From positions 1,736,001-1,800,000 of the forward strand of contig NZ_LT629786.1 in the NCBI RefSeq assembly GCF_900105675.1: DNA of 64,000 nucleotides, given 5' to 3'. The DNA is from Pseudomonas synxantha. GTDB taxonomy: Bacteria > Pseudomonadota > Gammaproteobacteria > Pseudomonadales > Pseudomonadaceae. Positions 8,622 to 16,861 of the stretch are shown here, piece by piece. A program made the translations under genes and the position numbers. Every line of letters begins with the position of its first letter. The first letter of the stretch is position 1. The notes under the pieces are model-generated. The model was not told where the DNA came from, made no database searches, and saw nothing but the letters and a program-made list of their open reading frames with translations.

Positions 8622-8936
8622 TCAGGCCGGGAACAGCTCGCTCAGCTTCATCGCCAGCATCATGTCGCCTTCGGTGCGCAGTTTGCCGCCCATGAAGGCC
8701 TGCATGCCGTCGGTGGAACCGTCGACGATGCCTTCCAGGGTTTCGCTGTCCATGACCAGGGTCACTTGGGCGTCAGGGTTTTCGCCTTCCAGCAGTTCGC
8801 AGGTCTTGTCCTTGACCACCAGCGAAAAGTTCTTGGTGTCGTCGATGCGGAAACCGAATACCAGGTCCAAGCCTTCGGCAGCGCTTGGGTTGAATTTGGC
8901 TTTCATTGCTTCTACTGCTTTGGCTACGTCAGTCAT
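8622..8936 (-). CDS. SCP2 sterol-binding domain protein
   Basis: A 104-residue single-domain protein of the SCP2 family, small lipid carriers that bind fatty acyl chains, fatty acyl-CoA or similar hydrophobic ligands in the cytoplasm. Family features are the central stretch GLDLVFGFRIDDTKNFSLVVKD, the acidic LLEGENPDAQVTLVMDSETL and the C-terminal AFMGGKLRTEGDMMLAMKL. The start at 8936 has AAGGA upstream. It lies 56 bases after the histidine phosphatase gene on the same strand and probably shares its transcript. In other pseudomonads such pairs sit with acyl-CoA or fatty-acid genes. Confidence 0.88.
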   Translation of the reverse strand: MTDVAKAVEAMKAKFNPSAAEGLDLVFGFRIDDTKNFSLVVKDKTCELLEGENPDAQVTLVMDSETLEGIVDGSTDGMQAFMGGKLRTEGDMMLAMKLSELFPA

Positions 8937-8992
8937 GGTTTCGATCCTTTTATGGTGAGTCCAGTGACCTTGGGGTCACGGTTGGCCACAGC

Positions 8993-9703
8993 TCATCGGA
9001 AAGTGATGAGCTGCGGCGCCTTCAACAGTTGCAAGTGGGCATGGTTGTTGAAGGAAGCCAGTGCCACCTCGCGACCGCGGAATTTCAGCTGGTTGAGCGA
9101 GGTGTTAACAATTTGCCAGTTCATTTCGAACGCCTGGGCGGCGGGCATTCGGGTAATCAGGTGGAGCAGGGCGGTGATGGTGCCGCCGGAGGTGAATACG
9201 GCGATCTTGTCGGCGTTGTCGGCGGCTTCGAGGATACGCTGCAAGCCGCCCTGGACGCGTTCGACAAACCCCAGCCAGCTTTCCAGCTCCGGTGGGTCAT
9301 AAGTGCCGGCCAGCCAGCGCTCGACAATCAGCGCGAAGATACGCTGGAACTCGCTGCGGTTCTGCGGGCCGTTACGCAGGATGTGCACGGCATCGGGTTC
9401 GCTGCCGAGCAGGTCGGGCAACAGGCCGCGGATGATCGCTTCGCCGTCGAATTCGTTGAACGCGCTGTCGGTCTCCAACGTCGGAACCGGGAGGCCAAGG
9501 GCGCTGTATTGATCGAACGTGGCGCTGGCGGTGTGCTGCTGGCGGCGCAGGTCACCGGCGATGCAGCGGTCGAAGCTCAGGCCCAGGTCGACCAGGTGGC
9601 GACCGAGCACTTGCGCCTGCTCCACGCCAACGGGCGATAGGACGTCATAGTCGTCTGCACCGAAGGAGGCCTGGCCATGTCGAATCAGATAGATGCTGCC
9701 CAC
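8993..9703 (-). CDS. Histidine phosphatase family protein
   Basis: A 236-residue member of the phosphoglycerate-mutase-like (branch 1) histidine phosphatases. The N-terminal LIRHGQASF carries the catalytic RHG triplet with the phospho-accepting His. The second arginine lies in AGDLRRQQHTA, the acid in NEFDGE, and the second histidine position (normally GHGG) is here VFTSGGTITALLH, so the usual His is replaced. This is seen in non-mutase members and suggests a phosphatase of unknown substrate rather than a glycolytic mutase. The start is GTG at 9703. A possible operator (9769-9786) lies 66 bases upstream. Confidence 0.82.
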   Translation of the reverse strand: MGSIYLIRHGQASFGADDYDVLSPVGVEQAQVLGRHLVDLGLSFDRCIAGDLRRQQHTASATFDQYSALGLPVPTLETDSAFNEFDGEAIIRGLLPDLLGSEPDAVHILRNGPQNRSEFQRIFALIVERWLAGTYDPPELESWLGFVERVQGGLQRILEAADNADKIAVFTSGGTITALLHLITRMPAAQAFEMNWQIVNTSLNQLKFRGREVALASFNNHAHLQLLKAPQLITFR

Positions 9704-9768
9704 GTCCGTTTTCCCGGTACGTTGAAAGTCTGGCGAGGTTATGAGGATGCCTGCAAGCTGTCAATGAA

Positions 9769-9786
9769 AAAACATACGCTTGTTTT
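9769..9786. promoter_or_regulatory. Inverted repeat, possible repressor site
   Basis: AAAACA, six bases, then TGTTTT form an 18-base palindrome in the gap between the histidine phosphatase gene (minus) and sohB (plus). The form and position suit a TetR-type repressor controlling the phosphatase/SCP2 pair; no regulator gene lies next to it. Confidence 0.4.
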
Positions 9787-9896
9787 AAAAGCTCGTTGGA
9801 GCCCGCCTGCTGGCGGTTTGATCACTGGCTCCTGCGCGATGGCGTCGGTATGCTGGGGCCATCCGCGCCTGGCGCAGTGCATTCTTAAGGAGACAT

Positions 9897-10922
9897 ATGG
9901 ATTTTTTGGCCGAATACGCGAGCTTTCTGGCGAAGACCGTCACTCTGGTGGTCGCTATTCTGGTGGTACTGATCAGCTTCGCAGCCCTGCGCAGCAAAGG
10001 TCGTCGTAAATCCGCCGGCCAATTGCAGGTCAGCAAGCTGAATGATTTCTACAAAGGCCTGCGCGAGCGCCTGGAGTCGAGCCTGCTCGACAAGGACCAG
10101 CTCAAGGCCTTGCGCAAAGCCGAGAGCAAGACTGAAAAGAAAAAGGGCAAGAAGAAACCCGAGCTCAAGCCGCGAGTGTTCGTGCTGGATTTCGACGGCG
10201 ACATCAAGGCCTCGGCCACCGAGAGCCTGCGCCATGAAATCACCGCGCTGCTGAGCCTGGCCACACCCAAGGATGAAGTGGTACTGCGCCTGGAAAGCGG
10301 CGGTGGCATGGTGCACAGCTATGGCCTGGCTTCGTCGCAACTGGCGCGCATCCGCCAGGCCGGTGTGCCATTGACCGTGTGCATCGACAAGGTGGCGGCC
10401 AGCGGCGGCTACATGATGGCGTGCATCGGCGAGAAGATCATCAGCGCACCGTTCGCCATCCTCGGCTCCATCGGCGTGGTCGCGCAGTTGCCCAACGTCA
10501 ATCGCTTGCTGAAAAAGCACGATATCGACTTCGAAGTGCTGACTGCCGGCGAATACAAACGCACCCTCACGGTGTTTGGCGAAAATACTGAGAAGGGCCG
10601 GGAGAAGTTCCAGGAAGACCTGGATATCACCCACCAGTTGTTCAAGAACTTCGTCTCGCGGTACCGCCCGCAATTGGCGATTGACGATGTAGCGACCGGT
10701 GAAGTGTGGCTGGGTGTGGCCGCCCTCGACAAACAGTTGGTCGACGAGCTGCAAACCAGCGATGAATACCTGGCCACCAAGGCCAAGACTGCCGAAGTGT
10801 TTCACCTGCACTATGCCGAGCGTAAAAGCCTGCAAGAGCGCGTGGGCCTGGCGGCCAGCGGTTCGGTAGACCGGGTATTGCTGACCTGGTGGAGCCGGCT
10901 GACCCAGCAGCGGTTCTGGTAA
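9897..10922 (+). CDS. sohB: SohB-like inner-membrane serine protease (S49)
   Basis: A 341-residue protein. A membrane segment near residues 13-30 is followed by a very basic linker (about 72-92, rich in Lys) and an S49/signal-peptide-peptidase domain. The catalytic serine is Ser169 in VAASGGYMMA and the general-base lysine is Lys221 in GEYKRTLT; SPFAILGSIG-like strand ISAPFAILGSIGVV is also present. SohB is a periplasm-facing peptidase of E. coli whose overexpression compensates for loss of DegP. The start at 9897 follows AAGGAG. Length and domain order are normal. Monocistronic; a REP follows. Confidence 0.93.
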   Translation: MDFLAEYASFLAKTVTLVVAILVVLISFAALRSKGRRKSAGQLQVSKLNDFYKGLRERLESSLLDKDQLKALRKAESKTEKKKGKKKPELKPRVFVLDFDGDIKASATESLRHEITALLSLATPKDEVVLRLESGGGMVHSYGLASSQLARIRQAGVPLTVCIDKVAASGGYMMACIGEKIISAPFAILGSIGVVAQLPNVNRLLKKHDIDFEVLTAGEYKRTLTVFGENTEKGREKFQEDLDITHQLFKNFVSRYRPQLAIDDVATGEVWLGVAALDKQLVDELQTSDEYLATKAKTAEVFHLHYAERKSLQERVGLAASGSVDRVLLTWWSRLTQQRFW

Positions 10923-10948
10923 CCATCCTCAGGTTGTAGGCGGTCCCC

Positions 10949-10980
10949 TGTGGGAGGGGGCTTGCCCCCGATGGCGGCCT
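10949..10980 (+). repeat. REP, left half of a split REPIN
   Basis: TGTGGGAGGGGGCTTGCCCC followed by CGATGGCGG is the standard left arm and loop start of a REPIN. Its partner arm in the opposite orientation is at 11361-11385, about 380 bases away instead of about 40. Confidence 0.85.
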
Positions 10981-11039
10981 GACAGCCGACTAGGATGTTG
11001 GATCAGACCGGGTACATATCCGTTATTTGGGCAACGACC

Positions 11040-11345
11040 ACTATTGGTTCCGCTTTTACAGCGGGTCACTTTGAAAAGCGCAAAGTAACCAAACGCTCTT
11101 GCCCCACCACTCGGCACCTCGCTTAGGCTCGGTGTGCCCGTAATCCGACAGGGATTTGGGGGGCCGCCGCCACGCGCCATCCATGGCGCGGGGCGGCTAA
11201 ACCGGCATCCCTGCCGGTTTACCCCCCAAATCCCTGTCGAATTCCGGCCAGCGTGGTTTGACGGGGCGCCTCAGATCAAAAGCAGATCAAGATCAAGAGC
11301 GGCTCGCTTCGCATCGTGGTTACCTTTAGCTGCTACGAAGTTGTG
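11040..11345. repeat. Cruciform-forming repeat element inside a REPIN loop
   Basis: No gene. The element contains an 18-base perfect inverted repeat (11146-11163 against 11222-11239; arm CGACAGGGATTTGGGGGG). Inside it are two further hairpins, CGCGCCAT/ATGGCGCG and ACCGGC/GCCGGT. Upstream, GGTCACTTTG pairs with CAAAGTAACC. The frame through 11057-11126 would read GHFEKRKVTKRSCPTTRHLA and stop; I recall this peptide as a frequent false protein call in Pseudomonas genomes, so it is probably a dispersed repeat, not a gene. Confidence 0.65.
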
Positions 11346-11360
11346 TAGGTGCCGATGCTC

Positions 11361-11385
11361 ATCGGGAGCAAGCCCCCTCCCACAT
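11361..11385 (-). repeat. REP, right half of a split REPIN
   Basis: ATCGGGAGCAAGCCCCCTCC then CACAT is the standard right arm of a REPIN. It overlaps the last bases before the MFS stop codon and pairs with the arm at 10949-10980. Confidence 0.85.
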
Positions 11386-12900
11386 TTAGCTGTGTGTGGG
11401 TATCGGCTTGCGCATCAGGCTCCCCACCACCAGCGCGCCCAGCAACCCCAATAAACCCGCCACCCACAACACCCCGCTGAACCCACCCACAAACGCCTGC
11501 CGCGCCAGCGGTTGCACCGTCACCCTTGCCGCCTCGGGCACCAGATCCAGCGCCGCGGGCATATCACCGGCTACTACCCGCGAAGCAATACCCGCCACCT
11601 GCGCCTGCCACTGCGGGTCGATACTCGCGCTCAGCAACTGCTCGCTGTGGCTGCTCAGCAATGCGCCATACACGCCGATGGCCAACATGATTGCGCTGAA
11701 ACGCATGGTGGTGCTCATGCCCGAGGCCATGCCTGCGCGATCTCGCGGCACGCAGGCCATGATGTTTTTCTGCGTGTCGCCATTGAGTAACCCCGCGCCT
11801 GCACCGGTGACGGCGATTGCCAGGGCAAAGGGCAGATACCCGCCAGCCTGCACGGCCCACGCACTCAACAGATTGCCGCAGCCCACCAGGGTCAAGCCGC
11901 TCGCCATCATGGTCGCCGGTGTGAAGCGGCCCGCCAAGCGTGCACCGATGCGTGGGCAGACCAGCATGGTCAAGGCAAACGGCAACATGCCCAGGCCCGA
12001 GGCAATCGCGGAAAAACCCAGGCCGTTCTGCAGGTAGAACGGCAGAAGCGTCATCATCACCTGGGCGCACCCGGCATAGGCAAACATGCCGAGCAAGGCG
12101 CCGATAAAGCGCGGGTGCCGAAACAGCTGTAAGTCCACCATCGGTCGCTGCTGCAGGTGCTCGGCCAGCACAAATACGCCCATCAACAGCCCGCCACCGA
12201 TGAGGCGGGCGTAGGTCAGCGGGCTGTCCCAGCCGATGCGATTGGCCTCGATCAGCCCCCAGATCAGGCACAGCAAGCTGCCACTGAACGCCAGGCTGCC
12301 CCTGGGATCCAGGCGCGCCGATCGGGTATCGCGGGACTCGGGAATCGCCCGCAGCACCAAGGCCATCAGTACCAGCCCCACCGGCAGGTTGAGATAGAAA
12401 ATCCAGCGCCAGCCCAGGTACTCGGTGATCAAGCCACCCAGGGTCGGCGCGGCGGTCATCGCCACGCCCATGCACGCGCCCCAGAACGCCCAGGCCTTGG
12501 CGCGTTCTATTTCATCGTGGAAGGTATGCCCGATAGATGCCAGTGCCGAGGTCAGCAGCAGCGCCGCACCCACCCCCTTCACGGCCCGGGCGATGTCCAG
12601 CCACAGCGCGGTGGGTGCTGCGCCGCAGCCCAGGGACGCGAGGATGAAAATACCCAGGCCCCAGACCAGGGTTTTCTTGCGGCCAAAGCGGTCGGCGATA
12701 CTCCCGGCCGGCAACAACAAGGCGGCGAATGCCAGCATATAAGCGCTGACTACCCACTCGATATCGGCAAAGTTGGCGCCCAGGTCGCGGGCGATGCTCG
12801 GCAGCGTGACGGCAACGATGTTGGTATCCAGCACGATCAACGAGCAGGCAGCGGAGGCGGTCACCAGCGTCAGGCGTGGACTGACCCGGCTCACAAGCAA
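11386..12900 (-). CDS. MFS multidrug efflux transporter, DHA2 (14-segment) type
   Basis: A 504-residue inner-membrane protein with about 14 hydrophobic segments, the count typical of the DHA2 (EmrB/QacA-like) drug:proton antiporters. Motif A is visible between segments 2 and 3 (GSIADRFGRKKTL), as is the motif C-like stretch MTAAPTLGGLITEYLGWRWIFYLN at the end of segment 5. LDTNIVAVTLPSIARDL in segment 1 is motif D1 of this group. It is divergent from a LysR-type gene, its likely regulator. No membrane-fusion partner is next to it, so it probably works alone. Substrates are unknown. Confidence 0.88.
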   Translation of the reverse strand: MLVSRVSPRLTLVTASAACSLIVLDTNIVAVTLPSIARDLGANFADIEWVVSAYMLAFAALLLPAGSIADRFGRKKTLVWGLGIFILASLGCGAAPTALWLDIARAVKGVGAALLLTSALASIGHTFHDEIERAKAWAFWGACMGVAMTAAPTLGGLITEYLGWRWIFYLNLPVGLVLMALVLRAIPESRDTRSARLDPRGSLAFSGSLLCLIWGLIEANRIGWDSPLTYARLIGGGLLMGVFVLAEHLQQRPMVDLQLFRHPRFIGALLGMFAYAGCAQVMMTLLPFYLQNGLGFSAIASGLGMLPFALTMLVCPRIGARLAGRFTPATMMASGLTLVGCGNLLSAWAVQAGGYLPFALAIAVTGAGAGLLNGDTQKNIMACVPRDRAGMASGMSTTMRFSAIMLAIGVYGALLSSHSEQLLSASIDPQWQAQVAGIASRVVAGDMPAALDLVPEAARVTVQPLARQAFVGGFSGVLWVAGLLGLLGALVVGSLMRKPIPTHS

Positions 12901-13044
12901 ATTACCTGGTAGGCAATACGGAAATCTCGGTTGACTTGCATCGCAAGGGCTCTCTAGTGTTCAGGTAATGCGAGCTTATCCCTGGCTAATCACATTTTTG
13001 TTAGGCACCAGGAAGTACTTCATTACCTTTGAGCTAATGCTGCC
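12901..13044. promoter_or_regulatory. Divergent promoter region with three ATTACCT motifs
   Basis: The gap between the MFS gene and the LysR gene holds ATTACCT at 12901-12907, AGGTAATG (the inverse) at 12963-12970 and CATTACCT at 13021-13028. Their even spread suggests binding sites for the LysR protein; clear -35/-10 boxes were not resolved. Confidence 0.4.
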
Positions 13045-13941
13045 ATGGAAATCCGCCATTTTCGTTACTTCCTGGCCGTGGCCCGGCAGCGCAATTTCAC
13101 CCGCGCCGCCGAGCAATTGGGTATTGCGCCGCCGACCCTGAGCCGGCAAATCCAGGACATGGAAGCCAGCCTGGGCACGCGCTTGTTTATCCGCCGGCAG
13201 CGCGAAGTCAGCCTCACCGAAGCGGGTGCCGCGCTGCTGAGCGAGGCTGAAGCCGCCGTGCGCCAATTCGAGTTCGCCCAGCGCAGTGCCCAGCGCGCCG
13301 GGCGTGGCGAGATCGGGCATATCGAGTTAGGTTACGTGGCCTCGGCGCTGTACTGCGGGCTGTTGCAGCGCCAGGTGCGAGGGTTCAGCCAGGCGTTTGC
13401 CGATGTGAACGTGAACCTGCGCGAATGGGCCATGGCTGCGCTACCGGGCGCGGTGGCCGATGGGCGCTGCGATATCGGTTATATCCGTTCGCCGATGACC
13501 CTGCCGGACGGCGTTGAGGCGGTGCGCCTGGACAGCGAAGGCTTTGTGCTGGCGCTGGCTCATGACTCATGGCTGCTGGGACTCAAGGCAATCACCTGCG
13601 AGCACCTGGAAAACGAGACTTTTATCCTGCCGGAACAAATCAGCGGCACCTTGCATGTCGCCGCTCAGGGCGGCTACGCACCGCGTCTGGGCGCGCAGCC
13701 GGGCGGGTTGGTGGCGGTGGTGGCCCTGGTGTCGTTGGGGCAGGGGGTTGCGGTAGTGCCGGCATCGATGGTCGGGCATGTGAGCCTGCCCGGCGTGGTG
13801 TATCGCAATATCCAGGGCAATGAGGCGTCGTCGTGGTTGTCGTTGATTTACCGGCGCTTTGAAAAAGCGCCGGCGGTGGCGCGGTATATCCAGCAGGTCA
13901 AGCAGTCAGTCGCGGCTGCACCGAGTCGGCCAGGCGCGTAA
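13045..13941 (+). CDS. LysR-family transcriptional regulator
   Basis: A 298-residue LysR-type regulator. The N-terminal winged helix (MEIRHFRYFLAVARQRNFTR, then AAEQLGIAPPTLSRQI) is followed by the dimer helix and a periplasmic-binding-protein-like effector domain. The HTH resembles the BenM/CatM branch, but the inducer cannot be inferred. It is divergent from the MFS transporter, which it most likely controls. Its 3' end overlaps the convergent dhaL gene by 44 bases, an unusually long tail-to-tail overlap. Confidence 0.9.
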   Translation: MEIRHFRYFLAVARQRNFTRAAEQLGIAPPTLSRQIQDMEASLGTRLFIRRQREVSLTEAGAALLSEAEAAVRQFEFAQRSAQRAGRGEIGHIELGYVASALYCGLLQRQVRGFSQAFADVNVNLREWAMAALPGAVADGRCDIGYIRSPMTLPDGVEAVRLDSEGFVLALAHDSWLLGLKAITCEHLENETFILPEQISGTLHVAAQGGYAPRLGAQPGGLVAVVALVSLGQGVAVVPASMVGHVSLPGVVYRNIQGNEASSWLSLIYRRFEKAPAVARYIQQVKQSVAAAPSRPGA

Positions 13942-14545
13942 GAATCAGGCAACACGACACCGCCCCGGCGTCCAGCACCCCGAGAGAGCGCTCGCCCAGG
14001 CGACTGGCGCGGCCGATCTTGGCCACCAGGTCCTTGGTCGAATCGCGCCCCTGGGAGGCGGCGGTTTTCATCGCCTCCAGCGCATCGTTGAAAGACGCCC
14101 CGGATGCATGTGCCTGTTCAAACGCCTCTACTGCAGGAATAAGGGTATCCATCAGGCACTTGTCGCCCACGCCCGCCTCGGTGATGTCCTGCAATGAAGT
14201 CAAGCCGCCGCGCAACAGATGGGCGAAGGTCGCGGCGTCGATGTCTTCACAGTTGCGCACTTCGTCGGCCATGCCAATAAACAGGCTGCCATACAGCGGG
14301 CCCATGGAGCCGCCGATGCCTTCCATCAGGCTCAGGGTCAGTTCATCCAGGGCTTGGGCCAGGCTCAGTTGGCGGCCTTCGATAGTGCGACCGCAGTGGG
14401 CGAAGCCCTTGGCCATGTTGATGCCGTGGTCACCGTCGCCAATGGCGCCGTCGACTGCGCTGAGGTATTCGCGATTGGCCACGATGACGCTGACCAGGTC
14501 GGCGACGATGGCGCTGCCGTCACGGGTGGAAAAGTGCTGGCTCAT
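13898..14545 (-). CDS. Dihydroxyacetone/erythrulose kinase, DhaL (ATP-binding) subunit
   Basis: A 215-residue DhaL-type subunit, the all-helical domain that binds Mg-ATP and phosphorylates the sugar held by DhaK. The metal-binding aspartates lie in DGAIGDGDHGINM, and GGSMGPLYGSLF and the C-terminal VLDAGAVSCCLIL are family segments. Its ATG lies two bases after the dhaK stop, so the two are translationally coupled. As a separate DhaL it could use ATP or, in other systems, a PTS DhaM; no DhaM is present here, so ATP is expected. It is the last gene of the minus-strand sugar-alcohol operon. Confidence 0.85.
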   Translation of the reverse strand: MSQHFSTRDGSAIVADLVSVIVANREYLSAVDGAIGDGDHGINMAKGFAHCGRTIEGRQLSLAQALDELTLSLMEGIGGSMGPLYGSLFIGMADEVRNCEDIDAATFAHLLRGGLTSLQDITEAGVGDKCLMDTLIPAVEAFEQAHASGASFNDALEAMKTAASQGRDSTKDLVAKIGRASRLGERSLGVLDAGAVSCCLILTRLADSVQPRLTA

Positions 14546-14547
14546 GT

Positions 14548-15549
14548 TTACTCCGCCTGGGTCATGCCGATGGAACGGCAGGGTTGGTCGATCAGGGTTT
14601 TCAGCTCGGCGTCGAGGCCGAGCAGGGTCAGGGTCACGCCCATCATTTCCAGGGAGGTGAAGTAGTTGCCGACGTAGCAGCGATGGATCTTCAAGCCCTT
14701 GGCCTTGAGCTGTTTTTCCACCTCGGCGTAGAAAATGTACAGCTCCATCACAGGCGTGGCGCCAAGGCCGGAGACCAGCACCACCACGCTGTCGTCCTGG
14801 CTGAAATCGCGGTCGGCGAGGATCGGTGCGAGCATGCGCTCGGCCATGGCCGCAGCCGGCTCGATCGGGATGACTTCGATGCCCGGCTCGCCATGATGGC
14901 CGATGCCCAGTTCCATCTGGCCGTCAGCGATCTGGAAGTTCGGCTTGCCCACGGCGGCGATGGTGCACGGCGTGAGGCCGATGCCAATGGAGCGGCACTG
15001 GTCGACGGTTTTCTGCGCGACGCGAATCACCCCGTCCAGGTCGTAATGCTGGGCGGCGGCGGCACCGCCGATCTTCCACATGAAAATTTCCCCGGCCACC
15101 CCGCGACGCTTGGCGATGTCGGCCTTGGGTGCCGACGCCACGTCATCGTTGGCCACTACGGTGCGGATGCGCATGTCTTTGCTGGCGGCCATCTTCATCG
15201 CCAGCTTGACGTTCATATTGTCGCCGGCGTAGTTGCCATACAGGCAGGCCACGCCCGCGCCATGGTCGGCGGCGCGGAAGGCGTCGAAAAAGCTCTTGGC
15301 GGTGGGCGAGGAGAAAATCTCGCCGACGGCCACGGCGTCCACCAGGCCCGGGCCGACATAGCCGAGGAACGCCGGCTCATGCCCGGAGCCGCCGCCGGTG
15401 ACGATGCCGACACGGCCCTGGGCGGACGGCCTGGCCTTGACGATGACCCGTGGGTTGGTCTCGTACTGGCGCAGTTCGGGGTGCGCGACCAGGATGCCGC
15501 GCAGCATGTCCTCGACCACTTGGTCGGGATCGTTGATGACTCGATTCAT
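14548..15549 (-). CDS. Dihydroxyacetone/erythrulose kinase, DhaK (substrate-binding) subunit
   Basis: A 333-residue DhaK-type subunit. In this family a histidine binds the keto group of the substrate covalently; it is present here in GIGHHGEPG. Family segments GGGSGHEPAFLGYVG and NYAGDNMNVKLA are present. I chose the start at 15549 (MNRVINDPDQ) because AGGAA lies eight bases upstream and the length then matches the family; the frame stays open to 15585. With dhaL it forms a two-subunit kinase. The context (two polyol dehydrogenases, RpiB-type isomerase) suggests erythrulose rather than dihydroxyacetone as substrate. Known kinases of tetritol pathways in Mycobacterium belong to this family. 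Confidence 0.85.
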   Translation of the reverse strand: MNRVINDPDQVVEDMLRGILVAHPELRQYETNPRVIVKARPSAQGRVGIVTGGGSGHEPAFLGYVGPGLVDAVAVGEIFSSPTAKSFFDAFRAADHGAGVACLYGNYAGDNMNVKLAMKMAASKDMRIRTVVANDDVASAPKADIAKRRGVAGEIFMWKIGGAAAAQHYDLDGVIRVAQKTVDQCRSIGIGLTPCTIAAVGKPNFQIADGQMELGIGHHGEPGIEVIPIEPAAAMAERMLAPILADRDFSQDDSVVVLVSGLGATPVMELYIFYAEVEKQLKAKGLKIHRCYVGNYFTSLEMMGVTLTLLGLDAELKTLIDQPCRSIGMTQAE

Positions 15550-15594
15550 AACGCGGGTTCCTGTGTTCTTGTTCTGTTGGTTCAACGCAGTTCA

Positions 15595-15700
15595 GTGTGG
15601 GAGGGGCGGTGCGACGATTCGACTTGCCCCCGATGGCGGTACAACAGTGAAAAATCAGTTGGTTGACACACCGCTATCGGGAGCAAGCCCCCTCCCACAT
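15595..15700. repeat. REPIN with an interrupted left arm
   Basis: The right arm (ATCGGGAGCAAGCCCCCTCC) is standard. The left arm reads GTGTGGGAGGGG, then 15 extra bases (GGTGCGACGATTCGA within them), then CTTGCCCCCGATGG. The unit lies in the gap between the zinc dehydrogenase and dhaK genes, within the operon. Confidence 0.85.
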
Positions 15701-15717
15701 TTGGACCTGTGGTGTGC

Positions 15718-16833
15718 TTAAGGCTCGAGTACAACTTTGAGCGATTTATCGCCGCGCTCCATCACCGCAAACGCCTCCTTGAAATCCGCCAGGGCAAACT
15801 TGTGGGTCACCACATCGCGCATGTCGATCTTGCGGTTGCCGATAAAGTCGATGGCCCGCGGGTACATATAGGGCCCCAGGTGCGAGCCGAGGATGTCCAG
15901 CTCCTTGCGGTCGCCGATGATCGACCAGTCCACCGTGGCTTCGTCGTTGAACACGCTGAATTCGACGAAGCGCCCCAGCTTGCGCAGCATCGCCAGGCCC
16001 TGGTTGACCGCCTTGTGGTGCCCGGTGGGTTCGATGTAGATGTCGCAACCGTAGCCATCCGTGATCTCGCGGATTTTCGCCAGCACATCCACCTCGGCCG
16101 GGTTCCAGACTTCGTCGGCGCCCATGCGCAGGGCGAGGGCGGCGCGTTCGGGTTTAATGTCCAGCACGATGAGTTTTTTCGGGTTGCGCAACCGCACCGC
16201 GCCGATGATGCCCAGGCCCAAAGTGCCGGCGCCTGCGACCACTACGATGTCGTCATGGTCGACGTTGGCGCGCTCCGCCGCGTGCAGCGAGCAGGCCAGC
16301 GGCTCGATCAGGATCGCTTCGTCGGGCGCGATGGATTCCGGCACTTTGTGGATGATGCCTTCCTTGGTGAAGATCATGTACTGGGCCATGGCGCCCTGCA
16401 CATTATTCTGGAAGCCATACAGGTCGTGCTTCTGGCACATCCAGTACTGGCCGTGGTTGCAGAAGCGGCAACCCCAGCATGGCACGATCTGTTCGGAAAT
16501 CACCCGGTCGCCGACCGCCACGCCACGCTTTTCGGCACCGGGGCCTAGGGCGACTACACGGCACACGAACTCATGTCCGGGAATCATCGGCGGCTTCACA
16601 TAGCGCGGTTGCTCGGCATCGCCCCAGAACGACGGCGCGCCGCGATAGGTCTTGATATCGCCCATGCAGATGCCGCACAGCTCGACCTTGGTGAGGATCT
16701 CGTCGGGGCCGGGCGTGGGCACGTCGACGGTTTCCAGGCGATAGTCTTCCGGGCCATGGCAGACCACGGCCTGCATGGTTTTCGGGATGCTCGGGGCGAG
16801 TTGTTGCGGTGTGCGTTCGGTGACGGTGGACAT
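15718..16833 (-). CDS. Zinc-dependent polyol dehydrogenase (MDR family)
   Basis: A 371-residue medium-chain dehydrogenase. The catalytic zinc ligands are in VELCGICMGD and PGHEFVCRV. The structural-zinc loop is partly changed (CWGCRFCNHGQYWMC keeps four cysteines). The Rossmann motif GAGTLGLGIIG and the following LDIKPERA (acid at the strand end) point to NAD. In Mycobacterium smegmatis a zinc dehydrogenase oxidises erythritol and L-threitol; the neighbours here (SDR, DhaK/L, RpiB) suggest the same kind of role, oxidation of a polyol to erythrulose. This specific substrate is an inference. It lies 28 bases after the SDR gene on the same strand. Confidence 0.85.
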   Translation of the reverse strand: MSTVTERTPQQLAPSIPKTMQAVVCHGPEDYRLETVDVPTPGPDEILTKVELCGICMGDIKTYRGAPSFWGDAEQPRYVKPPMIPGHEFVCRVVALGPGAEKRGVAVGDRVISEQIVPCWGCRFCNHGQYWMCQKHDLYGFQNNVQGAMAQYMIFTKEGIIHKVPESIAPDEAILIEPLACSLHAAERANVDHDDIVVVAGAGTLGLGIIGAVRLRNPKKLIVLDIKPERAALALRMGADEVWNPAEVDVLAKIREITDGYGCDIYIEPTGHHKAVNQGLAMLRKLGRFVEFSVFNDEATVDWSIIGDRKELDILGSHLGPYMYPRAIDFIGNRKIDMRDVVTHKFALADFKEAFAVMERGDKSLKVVLEP

Positions 16834-16861
16834 GACAGGACCTCACGACATAAAGATGGAA

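Noticed and set aside
11134..11454. 106-codon open frame across the sohB-MFS gap
   Set aside because: It runs through the inverted repeats and a REP; these explain the open frame. It has no ribosome-binding site.
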